From: Medakamo hakoo
Lineage: Eukaryota; Chlorophyta; Trebouxiophyceae; Coccomyxaceae
Assembly (NCBI GenBank): GCA_026636295.1
Contig: CP089456.1
Span: 1,178,001 to 1,242,000, forward strand
Direction of reading: 5' to 3'
DNA length: 64,000 bases
The notes under the pieces were generated by a model. It did not search any database. It was not told where the DNA came from and saw only the letters and a program-made list of their open reading frames with translations. The position numbers were made by a program, and so were the translations under genes. Below are positions 8,340-18,806 of this stretch, one piece after another; positions within the stretch are counted from its first letter, which is position 1, and each line of letters starts with the position of its first letter.

Positions 8340-11300
8340 TCACGCGGCCGCGGCCATGGGGTGGTGCGGCGGCGGCGGCGGCGGCGCATCAGCAGCGGGC
8401 GGGAGCGGCACAGCCACGGGCACGGCGTCCGCGAGCGCCGCGCGCAGCCTCCCGCGCAGCCCCGTCGCCCGGGGCGCCGACCCGACGGCCCCGCCGCCGG
8501 CCAGCGCGGCCGCCAGGCCCGCGTCATCGGCGATGACGACGACGGCGCGGCGGGCCCGGGTCAGCGCGGTGTACAGCAGGCGGCGGGTCAGGGCCGGGCG
8601 GGCTTGGGCCCGCCCATCCAGAAACAGGACGGCCGCGGGCGCCTCGGACCCCTGGGCCTTGTGCACGGTCGCCGCCCAGGCCAAGTCCAGGCGGGCGAGC
8701 GCGTCGGCGCCCTCGTACGTCACCGTGCGCGGCGGGCCGCCGGCGCCGGCGCCGGCACCGGCGGAGGGGAAGGCGACGACCAGGCGGTGCGGGCCGGGCC
8801 CGACCGCTGCGACGTGACCGACGTCGCCGTTGCACACGTCGTTTTCCCGGTCGTTCACCGTCTGCATGACCCGGTCGCCGACGCGGGCCCGGCCGCCGCC
8901 CGGCAGGTCGACGGACGGCGCGTCGGGCGACGGCGGCGGGTTGAGGACGGCCTGGAGAAAGGCGTTGAGGCCGGCCGTGCCCGCGCGCCCGCCCCGCACG
9001 GGCGTCAGCACCTGGACGTCGGCCCGCGGGTCGAAGCCTAGGCGGGGCAGCAGGCGGGTCAGGACGGCCGCCAGCTCGGCGTGGCCCGGGTGACCGTCAG
9101 GGGTGGCGGCCGGGCCCGGGACGACGCGCAGGGCTTCCGGCGGCGGTCCGCCGCGCCCACCACCAGCGGCCGCCCACCAGGCGTCCGCCTCCGCTTCCCC
9201 GCCGCCGCCCAGCCCCAGCACGGCCGCCGGCACGGGCGTCAGCGGCGGGGGCTGGCCCGCGTGGACGGCCGCGGCCGCAGCCACGATGGCGGACCGGTCG
9301 CCCTGGCGGAAGGGCACGGACAGGGAGATGCAGGGCAGGCGGCCGACGGCCGCAGGGGGCGGGGGCGCGCCGCCGCCGCCGCGCCCGGCGCCGGCCGCCG
9401 CCTGCTGCTCCTTGGCGACCGCGCACAGGTCCTCCAGGACCGCGCCCGGCCCGACGGGCGGCAGCTGGTCCGGGTCGCCCACCAACACCAGCTGGGCGCC
9501 CGGGGACAGGGACGACAGCAGGGCGGACGCGAGCGGCGTGTCCAGGAGGGAGGCTTCGTCCACCAGGACCGCGTCGGCCGGGATGGTGGTGGTGCGGCCG
9601 CGCGCGGGGGCGGCCGCCCCGCGCCCGCCCCGCTCGCCTTCGCCGCTAGACAGCAGCCCGTCCCGGCCGTCGACGTCGGCCCCGCCTCCACCGCGCACGT
9701 CCAACAGGCGGTGGATGGTGGTGGCGGGCGCGCCGGCGGCGCCGGCCAGCCGCGCGGCCGCGCGGCCGGTCGGCGCGGCGAGGGCGACCCGCAACCCCGC
9801 CGCCCGCCAGGCCGCGACCACCGCCGCCGTCGCGGCGGTCTTGCCCGTGCCGGGCCCGCCCGTCAGCAGGAGGAGGCGGGACCCGGCCGCCGCCGCCAGG
9901 ACGGCCGACCGCTGGGCGGCCGAGAGCAGGCGGGGGGGGTGGGCGCCGCCGTCCGCGGCCGCGGCGCGCACGGCCGCGTCGTCCAGCGCGGCCAGCACGG
10001 CCTCCAGGGCGCGCGGGCCCAGGAGCCCGCGCGCGGCGGCGGGCGCGCGACCGGCGGCCAGCGCCGCCAGCCCCGCCGCCGTGCCCGCCTCCGCCGCGTG
10101 CAGGTCGGGCGTGAAGACGCGGGCACTGCGCGGCGGCCAGGCCGGCGCGGGAGGGCCGGGCTGCGGACCGGGCGCAGCTTTCCGGGCGGGCCCGCTCCCG
10201 CCTGGCGCGACCCAGGCCGGCAGGCGGCGCTCGTTGGCGTCCCACCGGGCTTTGAAGCGGGACGCGGACGCGGGCCCGACGCCGGGCACTGCGGTCAGGG
10301 CGCGGGCGGCCGGCCCCGGCGGCGCGGCAAACACGGCCGCGGCGCCCGCGGGCCCGAGCGCCGCGACGATAGCGGCCGCCGTCCCCGGGCCGATGCCGCG
10401 CACCCGGCGTTCCAGGTAGGCGGCAAAAGAGGCGGCGGCGACCGGGTTGTCGTTCGGTGGGACGGGGGCGGGCGGCGCGGCGGGCGGCGGCACGCCCGCC
10501 GCCTCCTCTCCGTCCGCCTCGACCACCAGCCGCCCGGCCTCGCACCACGCCCGCGCCGCGTCCGCCAGGGGCGCGCCCCCGGCCGGCCAGGGCCGCCCGC
10601 CCGCCGCCATGAGACGCAGCGCGCCCCGTTCAGCTTCTGCCCAGGGCACGCACGTGTGGCCGCCCTTCCCCGCCGCCGCGCGGACGGCCGCCGCGAGCGC
10701 AGCGCCGCCGCGGGAGAGGGAGCCCGGAGGGGTGCCGGCCTGGGCCGCCAGCGCTTCGACGGCCTTCCATGACGCGCCTGGCAAACCGTCGCAGGCGGCG
10801 TACGGGTCGGCGGCCAGCGCGGCCGGCGCAGCCGCGCCGTGCGCGGCCGCGAGCGCACGCGCGAGGCGGGGTGACGCGCCCGCCGCGCGCAGGGCGGCGT
10901 CCAGTGCGCGGGACCCGCGGTTGGCGTCCCAGGCGGCTTTGACGGCGGCGGCTTTGGCGGGCGACAGGCCCTTGACACGGCGGGCCAGGGCGGCCGCGGC
11001 GTCTGGCGCATCCAAGGCAGCGGAGACGGCGGCGCCCGCGTCGGCCGGCGCAGTGCTGCCCTTGGCCGGTGGCGGGGCAAACGCCGCCACAATGCGCGCC
11101 GCAATGGCCGGGCCCACTCCCGGCAGACCCGCGCCCGCCAGAAACGCGGCCGCGTCGGCGGGCGAAGCCGGCGGCCCGCGCTCCACCCAGCCTGGCGACG
11201 GGACGGGCGACGACGGAGAGGAGGGTGGAGGGGAGGCGCCGCCGCCGCGCCCGCCCGCCACGGGCACCTCGCTCACAATCTCCAGCTGGGCGCCCCACCG

Positions 11301-12299
11301 GGCGTGCGTGCGCCAGACGCCGGAGAATAAGGCGGCCGCGCCTTTGCGGGCCAAGGAGGCGGGCAAGCCCCGGCCGACGACGGTGACGCCGCCGGCAGTG
11401 TTGGCCGACGCGACGGCCGCGGACGGCGTGGCGGTGGGTGGGGGTGGTGCCGGGTCGGCGCCGGTGCCGCCACCACGCTTGCCGCCGCGGGCCTTGCCCC
11501 CGCCGCCGTCGCCCGCGAGCGGACCGCCCTCCACCCGGCTCGCCCGCACCTTCAGGACGGCGTAGCCCGTGTCCGCATTGTAAAAAGTGACGCGGGACAC
11601 GACGCCTTCCACCAGGCCGCGCGGTGGCGTGGCGTCGGCGGCGGCCGGTGGTGGCGGAGCCAGGCTCGGCGTCGGCGGCCGCGGCGCGGGAGGTGGCGGC
11701 GGCCCCGCCGCTCGGGTGTGCGCCCAGGCGGACGCGCCACGGGGCAGGGCGCCGCCCGGCCGGGGTCCCAGGCCGGCCATGACACCGGTGGTCGCACCGC
11801 CCGACGCGGTCGGCGGCCGCGCTGCTGTCCACGGCCAGGACGCGGGCGGCGCGGAGGCGCCAGCAGCAGGAGGCGTCTGCGCCGGCTGTGCAAGCGCCGG
11901 CAGCGGTGGTGGTGGGACGGCGGCCTGGGAGGGGGGGCGGGTGGAGTGGGGGGGGGGTGAGGGCTCTTCGTGTTTCGGGCGGGAGTCCAAGATGCGAAGC
12001 GGGGAAAAAAGGAGACGCCGCACGCCCGTTCTTCCAATTCTCTCCCTCCCTTACCTGTCGGCCGTCAGGGCCGTGCAGCCGGCCTTCAGACGCGTGCCGG
12101 CCCAGGGACGACGGCGGCCTGTTGGTTTTGATGAGGCGAGATGAGAGAGAGGGAGCTACTCGCGCGCTGTTCAACCCGCTCCGCGCTGCCGCGCCACCAA
12201 CCAAACGCACCGCGGCCGGCCACCGCTGGCGCTGCTGCGGAAGTGACGCATGGATGCGGCTACTGCGGCGGCCAGGGCTGGAAAATTCAGGCCGCGCAT
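8340..12299 (-). CDS. RecD2-like superfamily 1 DNA helicase with putative organellar presequence
   Basis: RecD2 enzymes are 5'-3' DNA helicases, best known from bacteria that lack RecBC. The proposed exons are 12299-12211, 12118-12055 and 11924-8340 (1245 aa). Exon 1 encodes MRGLNFPALAAAVAASMRHF, Arg-rich and mitochondrial-looking. A Pro-rich stretch follows, then the RecD2 N-terminal domain (EGVVSRVTFYNADTGYAVLK, LPASLARKGAAALFSGVW), helix-hairpin-helix repeats (LPGVGPAIAARIVAAF, VPGVGPASASRF) and the helicase core. The core has Walker A GGPGTGKT (K746), motif Ia LAAPTGRAAARL, Walker B VLVDEAS (D840/E841), LVGDPDQLPPVGPG, the fingerprint WAATVHKAQGSE and LLYTALTRARR. The core reads intact. 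The large last exon is secure. The two small 5' exons rest on splice consensus and phase only. The start is 108 bp from the amylase ATG. Confidence 0.82.
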
Positions 12300-12407
12300 G
12301 GAGGCTGCGGCGCGGCCATCTTTTTTTTCTTGCGCGTTTTTTTTTGTGAAGGTGATGCCCTTGCCGTCGCTTCATTCCCTCTTTCCGTCCTCGCCACCCC
12401 AGCGACG

Positions 12408-14336
12408 ATGCGACTGGGCACCGGGCCCGCGCAGCGAGGCCGCGCACCAGGCCGTCCCATCGCGGCCGGCGTCGGGAAGTCGATGCAGGCGCCGCCGCCT
12501 CGCGCGAACAGCGGCTCCGCCGCCGCGCGCGCGCCCCACCCCCAACCTCCACCCTCTCCACCGTCCATCCCGGACCCGCCGCCCGGCCACCCGCACCCGG
12601 CCGGGTCCGGCCACGAAGTCCTGGTCCAGGCTTTTCACTGGGATTCGCACGGGTACAATGGCTCGTGGTGGCGGGTCGTGGGCGAGGCCGCGGACGCGCT
12701 GGCGGAACTGGGCGCGACGGCCGCCTGGCTGCCCCCGCCGTCCGCCTCCGCGTCCGCGCAAGGCTACCTCCCCACCGACCTGTACTCCTTCGAGACGCCG
12801 TACGGGTCTGAATCTGACCTGCGGGCTGCCATTGCCAAACTCAAGGCCGCGGGCGTGGCGCCCGTCGCGGACGCGGTGCTCAACCACAGGTGCGCGGCCG
12901 CGGCCGACGCGGACGGGCGGTGGAATGTTTTCTCGCCCGGCGGCCCGGGCGCGGGCGCCCACCCGGCCCGTCCGTCCCTGGCCTGGGGTCCCGAAGCCAT
13001 AGTGGCGGAGCAGCGCAAGAAGTACGGCGGCGCGGGACGTCCGTCGTCCGCGCCGGGAGGGGCGGGGGCCCTCTTTGGCGGCGCGCCCAACCTGGACCAC
13101 TCGCACCCGGCTGTGGCGGACGGCCTGGCTGCATACGTCCGCCTGCTGCTGTGCGACCTGGGCTTTGAAGGCATTCGGCTGGACTATGCCAAGGGCTACG
13201 GCGGCGACCACGCGGGCCGGTACCTGGCGTCCGCGGCTGAAAGCGGCGGAGAAACCGGTGCAGCACTGCCGCGCCTGGCCGTTGGCGAGTTTTGGGACGC
13301 GCTCTCCTACGGCCAGGCGGACGGCGGCGCGCCGGACGTCTGCCAGGCCGCCCACGCGGCTCGGCTGGCGGGCTGGGTGGCGGCCACGGGCGGCCGTGCC
13401 GGCGCCTTTGACATGACGCTGAAAGGCGTGCTACAGGCGGCGCTGGAGCGCGGCGAGTACGGGCGGCTGGGCGTGGCGCCGCCGCCTGGGCAGGCGGCCG
13501 GCGGGTCGCGTCCGCCGCGCCCGCCCGGCCCGCCCGCCCACCCGTCCACCCCGCCGCACCTGTCCCCGCCCGGCCTCCTGGGCCTGGCCCCGGCGCACGC
13601 CTTCACCTTTGTCGACAACCACGACACGGCCTGCCAGGGGCACTGGCCCTGCCCGGCCGCGTGCGTCCCGGCCGCGTACGCTTACGTCCTGTCCCACCCG
13701 GGCACGCCGTGCGTGCACTGGCGGGACGTGTTTCCGGACGACAGGGCGGTGGTCGGAGGGGGTGGCGACGGCCGCCGGGCCGCGCTGCGGGCGGCCGTCG
13801 CGTCGCTGGTCCGCGCGCGGCGCGCGGGCGGCGTCGGCGCGGCGTCGCCGCTCTCCATTCTGTACTGCCGGGACGCGCCCCGGCCGCGTGCGGGCGCGTC
13901 GACGCCGCCTCCTTCACCCGGCGGCTCTCGGCCGCCGCCGCGGGTTTTCCACCCCAACGACTTCATCAACGCGTGCGGCGGCGACGCGGCGGCCGCGGCG
14001 GAGCGGGCGGCGGCCGAGACGGCCGCTGCCGCGGCCGCGTGGGAGGAAGGGGAACGCGCGGCCGCGGCGGCCACGCCTCCCCCTCCTCCTCCGCCGCCCG
14101 CGTCCGCTTCCTCCTCCGCTGACTCAGCAGTGGCCGTCGGCGGGTATGCCGCGTTCGTGGGCCCCGCGCCGACGGCGGAGGGCGCGGGCAAGGGAGGGCT
14201 GGTCATCGCGCTCGGGCCGGCCGCCGCTGCGGCGGACCCCGGGCGCGCCCCTCCGTCCGAGTGGGGGGGTCCGGGGCCTGGGTGGGCTGTGTCGCTAACG
14301 GGACCCGGGTGGGCGGTGTGGGAGCGGGCGGCGTGA
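12408..14336 (+). CDS. AMY: Alpha-amylase, glycoside hydrolase family 13, plant type
   Basis: Endo-acting starch hydrolase. Single exon, 642 aa. The N-terminal ~85 residues are Pro/Ala-rich and may include a transit peptide, though plastid entry is not certain. The barrel begins at EVLVQAFHWDSHG and shows plant-amylase blocks TAAWLPPPSASASAQGYLP, VAPVADAVLNHRC and DLGFEGIRLDYAKGYGG (nucleophile D259). The acid/base is LAVGEFWDALSYGQ (E294), and the third carboxylate lies in FTFVDNHDTACQGHWP (D403), followed by YAYVLSHPGTPCVHW. All three catalytic carboxylates are present. Long Pro/Gly/Ala inserts sit in loops (for example around 355-390 and 505-560), and a beta-rich C-terminal domain ends at GPGWAVWERAA. 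The divergent spacer to the helicase gene is only 108 bp and contains T runs. Confidence 0.92.
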   Translation: MRLGTGPAQRGRAPGRPIAAGVGKSMQAPPPRANSGSAAARAPHPQPPPSPPSIPDPPPGHPHPAGSGHEVLVQAFHWDSHGYNGSWWRVVGEAADALAELGATAAWLPPPSASASAQGYLPTDLYSFETPYGSESDLRAAIAKLKAAGVAPVADAVLNHRCAAAADADGRWNVFSPGGPGAGAHPARPSLAWGPEAIVAEQRKKYGGAGRPSSAPGGAGALFGGAPNLDHSHPAVADGLAAYVRLLLCDLGFEGIRLDYAKGYGGDHAGRYLASAAESGGETGAALPRLAVGEFWDALSYGQADGGAPDVCQAAHAARLAGWVAATGGRAGAFDMTLKGVLQAALERGEYGRLGVAPPPGQAAGGSRPPRPPGPPAHPSTPPHLSPPGLLGLAPAHAFTFVDNHDTACQGHWPCPAACVPAAYAYVLSHPGTPCVHWRDVFPDDRAVVGGGGDGRRAALRAAVASLVRARRAGGVGAASPLSILYCRDAPRPRAGASTPPPSPGGSRPPPRVFHPNDFINACGGDAAAAAERAAAETAAAAAAWEEGERAAAAATPPPPPPPPASASSSADSAVAVGGYAAFVGPAPTAEGAGKGGLVIALGPAAAAADPGRAPPSEWGGPGPGWAVSLTGPGWAVWERAA

Positions 14337-14484
14337 GTGTCTGGTGTCGTGTCTCTCTGACTGGCCTCTGTGGCGCAGGTTGCACCAAGCACGCGTCCAC
14401 TCCCTTCCCACGCACCCCCACCTCTCCCCCCCACTCGCGCTTTTTTGTCCGCACACAGACACACACCAAAAAACCCCGCACACA

Positions 14485-15760
14485 ATGCTGCTCTCCACGC
14501 CGTCCCGCACCCCGCCCCTGGCCGCCCGGCAGGCGACTGCTTCGACCGCCCGGCAGACCGTGGCGGCGGCGGCCGTCCGCCCGCGCCGGGCCGCTGCCGT
14601 CGCTGTGCGCGCCGCCGGCGAAGGTGCGTGTGTGTGTGTGTCCCTTTTGCGTTTGCGCCGTGGCCAGCCACGGGCGCCCGCATGTGTGGCCTACTTTCCT
14701 GTCCGTGCAGGGCAGGACGCGCGCCTTCTTGCCAGGGAAAGCGACAGTGAGCCTGTGCGAGACCCTCCCTGCCCGCACTGCGCGCCACTAGCGTCGCTCA
14801 CAATCGACACCCCCCAAAACACTGCAGTCGCGACGGCAGCTGAGCCCGCGTCCGCGCCCGCGTCCGATTCCGGGAACTGGACGCCGGTGGTTCGGCCGGA
14901 AGACCTGCCTAAAGGTATGAATCTGACGGCTTCCATTTCATGAGCGGCAGGGGGCGTGCGGGTGGTGTTGTGGGCGAGCGTGCAGGCGAGAGGGAGCGAA
15001 AAAAAAAGCGGCCCGGCCCCGCGGCGCGCGCGTGGCCGCGCGAGGCAGCTCCAACACCCACTCACCACCCCCCTGTCCCCCCAACCACCCCTCCCCCCCC
15101 CCCCCCCTCCCTCCCTCCCCCCCAGGCACGCGCCGCGAAGTGAAAGTCGACGGCATCTCCGTCCTCCTCTTCTGGTACCGGTCCGCCATCTACGCCATCG
15201 AAAACCGGTCCCCCGCGGAGGGCGCGTACTCGGAAGGCTTCGCGAACGCGCGCCTCACGCAGGACGCGTGCATCGAGTGCCCGTCCACCAAGTCGCTCTT
15301 CTCGCTGAACACGGGCGAGGTCACGGCCTGGTACCCGACCAACCCCGTGCTGCGCGCGCTGACGCCGAAAGACACGGTGCGTCCGCTGCGCATCTTCCCC
15401 GTCAAGCTGGGCCAGGACGCCATCTCGGTGGACGTGAGCTCCGCGACGGGTGGGGAGGACGTCGGGCCGGGCGGCCCGGCCGGCCGCGGCGGCGCCGACT
15501 CGTCCCTGGAATCCAACAACGTCTTCGCCACCCAGCCCCGCGTGTACGTGGAGGGCGAGGACACGCCCGGCGGGGGTGGCGGTGGCCTGGACGCCGGCGC
15601 GCTCGCGACGGGCGCCGTGACGCTGGCGGCCCTGGCGGGCGCGGGCGCGGCGGGGACGGCCGTCGCGCTGTACGTCGACGCGCCGCGCGCGCTCATCGCC
15701 GCGGTGTGGGTGGCGGTCGCGGCGGGCGGGGCGGCGGCGCTGCGGTCCGGGAAGGAGTGA
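14485..15760 (+). CDS. PSB33: PSB33-like thylakoid protein with Rieske-type fold
   Basis: PSB33 is a green-lineage thylakoid protein that stabilises photosystem II and its antenna organisation. Exons 14485-14623, 14828-14914 and 15126-15760 give 286 aa. A plastid transit peptide (first ~46 residues) is followed by WTPVVRPEDLPKGTRREVKV and the very conserved block FWYRSAIYAIENRSPAEGAY. Next come FANARLTQDACIECPSTKSL and VTAWYPTNPVLRALTP. The usual Rieske Cys/His ligand pairs are absent, as in known PSB33. The C-terminus has two hydrophobic stretches (AVTLAALAGAGAAGTAVALY and ALIAAVWVAVAAGGAAAL). Both introns are phase 1; the second acceptor follows a C15-containing pyrimidine tract. It lies 148 bp after the amylase stop on the same strand, so its promoter must be short or overlap the amylase 3' UTR. 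Confidence 0.9.
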
Positions 15761-16312
15761 GGGGGGTCCGGCGGGAGTGGCGGGGGGTCGGGCGTCCCGT
15801 GAGAGAGTTGCAGACTGAAAGTTTTTTGATATGAGGAAAAAAAAACGGGGTCGGGGTCTCTCTCTTTTCCACGCGCCACACACACGGATCACGGCACCAC
15901 ACACGCACACACACACGCACACACACATCCACACGCACGCAAAGCACGCCCGACCCCCCTCTCACACCCACACCCACACACGCACACGCACACGCACGAA
16001 AGAGGGGAGAAAAGAGACGGAGAGAGAGAACGCGTTGGGGGGGATGGGTTGGAAAAAGGGGGGGGGGGGCAGCGACGGTGAAAAGGAAAGGCAAAGGCAG
16101 GGCCGAGGTTGCTTCTCACTGGAACAGGCGCCGTGAGGGAGGGGGGACGGATGGGCGCGCACAGCCCTTCAAAATGTCCGCCCGCGCGCGCACCGCTCGA
16201 GTAAAGAACACAAGCACAAGGGGGGAACACAGAAAGGGGTGGGGTGTGGGGGGTTGGTCGCGTTTTGTCTCTAGGCAGGTGTGGGGCGCAGGTCTCTCTC
16301 TCTCTCTCCCCC
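15761..16312. other. Intergenic with CA-rich tracts, convergent 3' ends
   Basis: These 552 bp lie between the PSB33 and PAM2/RRM stops. They contain imperfect CA repeats at about 15894-16000, a G run near 16059-16070 and a TC run near 16292-16310. No coding sequence is convincing. On the strand of the RRM gene the CA tract reads as a GT-rich element downstream of its stop. Confidence 0.6.
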
Positions 16313-18484
16313 TCAATCTCCGTCCGCCGCAGGGGCGGCCGCCGCGCCGTCGCCATCGCCGTCGCCGCCTTCGGCGGGCGGGTCGGGTGGTGGTGAGGGC
16401 GCGGAGTCGCCGTTGCCGGCCGGCTCTTCGGCGTCGGCGGCGCCGCCGTCCGGCTCCGCCCCTCCGGGCGGCGGGGCAGGCGGCGCGCCGTCCCCTTCCA
16501 CCACCTCACCGCCAGCAGCCACGGCCACGACCGCCGCCTTGGCCGTGGCCGCCGCCGCCGCTTCTTTCGGCCCGATGCGCACGGGCGTCTTGGAGGGGGA
16601 GACGCGGACGGGCAGGCCGCCCAGCAGGGCGCCGGAGCAGCCGAGCGCGGCGCGCGCGGCGTCCGCGCACCCAAACTCCACAAACGCGATGCGGGCCGCG
16701 TGCTTGCCGTCGCCCAGCAGGCGCAGGCGGGTCACGGCCCCGCACAGCCCCTCGAAGAAGGCGCGCACGTCCGCCTCGCCCACCCGCCGGTCGATGTTGG
16801 CGACGTACACGGTGCGGCCGCACCGCGCGCGCTCGCTGTCATCGCGCGGCAGGTACGTCCGGTTGACGGGGACGATGGCGGTCTTGGACCGGGAGACGCG
16901 GATGGGGTAGGCGCCCAGCACGGTGCCGGCCTGGGCCAGGGCCGGCTCCACGGACGCCGACTCCCGGAACTCGACAAAGGCGAAGCGCATGGCCGAGTTG
17001 GGGTCGCCGCACACGCGGCAGTCGACGACCGCGCCGCAGCAGGCGAACAGGGCGGCCAGCGCCGCCTCGGTGACCGCCGGGTCGACGTCGCAGATGTAGA
17101 CGGTGCGGGCGACGGCGCCCGCCGCTTCCAGGGCGCGTTGGACGGCGGCCTTGCGGCGGGAGGCCGCCCGGCCGCGGGTGGCGGACGGCGGGCGGCCGTC
17201 GGTGCCCGAGCCGGCCGTGCGCGCGTCGCGCGACGAGTGGCGCGGCGCGGACGACGGGCCGGCCGCTGTCCCCGCCGCCCGGTCGTCGGTGGCGGCCGCC
17301 TCGGGCGAGGGCGCAGACGAGGGCCCGCCGTCGCCCGGCTCGGCCGAGGGCTTGGGAGCGGCCACGGCCGACGAGGGCGTGGGAGCGCCCGTGGCCGAGG
17401 GCGTGGCCGCTCCGCCGCCCCCGCCGCCAGAGCGCGACCGCCGCCGCGCGCCGCCGCCGTCGCCGTTGGCGGTGGCTTTCCCGCCCTTTTTGCCGGTGGT
17501 CACACCAGCCGAGGCCGTCATGGCCGGCGGCACAAAGGCGGGCGCGTCCGGGTTGAGTTTGGCGCGCTGCGCGGCTGCAGCGGCTGCAGCCTCGCTGGCT
17601 GCGGGCGTCACTGTTGCGGTGGAGGCCGAGGCCCCCTCAGCGGCAGCGGGCTGTGCTGTCGCTGGTGCCGAGGCCGCCTTGCCCGCTGGTGCGGTCGGCG
17701 GGCCTGTGTGTTTTTGGGTGCGTGGGAAGGGGGAACGCGAGTGTGTGTTTGCGTGTGTGAGGGATGGAGGGGAGCGAACACAGAGGGGTGGCGGACCCGC
17801 ACCCAGGCCTGGAGGAGCAGAGGGGGGAGAGAGAGACGGGCGCGGCGCGCCGCACCCCCTCCCACCCCCTCGGCACGCGCGGGGAAGGGCTCCTTGGCTG
17901 TGGCGCGAGTCCAGGGCGGCTGCGGCGCCCTGTCCACCCGCCTCAGATCGCGTCCCGGCCGGATGAGTGCGGCGAGGCCGGACTGGTCGAGCCGAAATCG
18001 ACTGCGCGGCCGCAAACACGCTCGCCCGCCTCCATCTTCCCTCCCTCCTGCCCTCCACCACGCACCGCCTGCCGTGCTCGGTCCGCCGACTGCATCCTTG
18101 GCCTTGCCGCCTGTGGGAGTGGGGAAAGGGAGGGAAGGGAGTGAGCGCACAGTGGGGGAGGGGCCAGCGCTGCCACGCTCAGCTCTGCGCTTGAAAGCGC
18201 CGGCGCCGGCGGCGGAGAAAAGAGCGGGGCAACGTACGCGAAGCCAGTACGCCGGCGCCCTCCTCCTTCAGCGCGTCCGCGATGCCGGCCGCGGTCGCGG
18301 CGGCGCCTGTGTGTGCGGGGTGGGCGTGGGGAGTCGGCGGTGAGTGCGGGCCAAGCTTTCTCGCGCGCCAGCCCAGGCAGGCACGCGGGCCAGGGAGGCG
18401 CGTTCGCGTGGCGCAGCCGCCTGCCACCCGTGGATCCGCCCTCGCTCCGCGGCGTCGTCCAGCCTCACCTCGGGCGCTCGGCAT
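16313..18484 (-). CDS. PAM2-motif protein with two RRMs (CID8/PABP-interacting type)
   Basis: Plant CID8-13-type proteins bind the MLLE domain of poly(A)-binding protein through a PAM2 motif and RNA through two RRMs. Exons 18484-18469, 18306-18238, 18110-18066 and 17703-16313 give 506 aa, all introns phase 1. The PAM2 motif is AKLNPDAPAFVPPAM near residue 103. The first RRM starts RTVYICDVDPAVTEAALAAL and has FAFVEFRE; the second starts RTVYVANIDRRVGEADVRAF and has IAFVEFG. The join DDSERARCGRTVY is typical of the family. Both tails and the linker are Ala/Pro/Gly-rich. Exon 1 encodes only MPSAR plus one base. It is chosen because its donor (G|GTGAGG) gives the required phase 1, but an upstream start in an unrecognised exon is possible. 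A cytosolic role in mRNA translation or stability is inferred. Confidence 0.85.
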
Positions 18485-18806
18485 GGGGAGGGCGTGGGCC
18501 GCGGTCAGGGTGAGGGGTCGCTCGGGGCGCGACACGCGCGGCGCGGGGCCGGAGAACGAGGCGCGCCGGTCTGCTGCTAAACAGGGCCGCCACGCTGTGT
18601 GTGCCGCCGACCTCCCCCAATCCGCGAGGTTACGGGATGAAGCGGGACGCTCTCGTGCGGGCGTGGGGCGCCGCCCAGGCCGTGTAGCGTGCAAGCCGCG
18701 CCGGGCCGCGTTCCTCTCCGGTGAGCGAAAAAGAGAATGGAGGGCCAGCCAGCAGAAACGTGTTTGCCCGACCCTTGAAGGCCAGAACGCACGCCGCGAG
18801 GGAGAG
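18485..18806. other. Divergent promoter region, PAM2/RRM gene and MBB1
   Basis: This 322-bp spacer should hold both 5' UTRs and promoters. It is G+C-rich with no TATA-like element that I trust and no conserved open frame. Part of it may be 5' UTR or transit-peptide exon of the MBB1 gene, whose start is uncertain. Confidence 0.45.

Noticed and set aside
11573-11590. TGTAA polyadenylation motif
   Set aside because: It lies inside the helicase coding exon on the antisense strand, so it is a chance match; it also shows that single TGTAA hits deserve caution.
12122-12561. Longer minus-strand open frame as the 5' end of the helicase gene
   Set aside because: It would cross into the amylase coding region and lacks conserved sequence; the spliced two-exon leader fits consensus and phase better.
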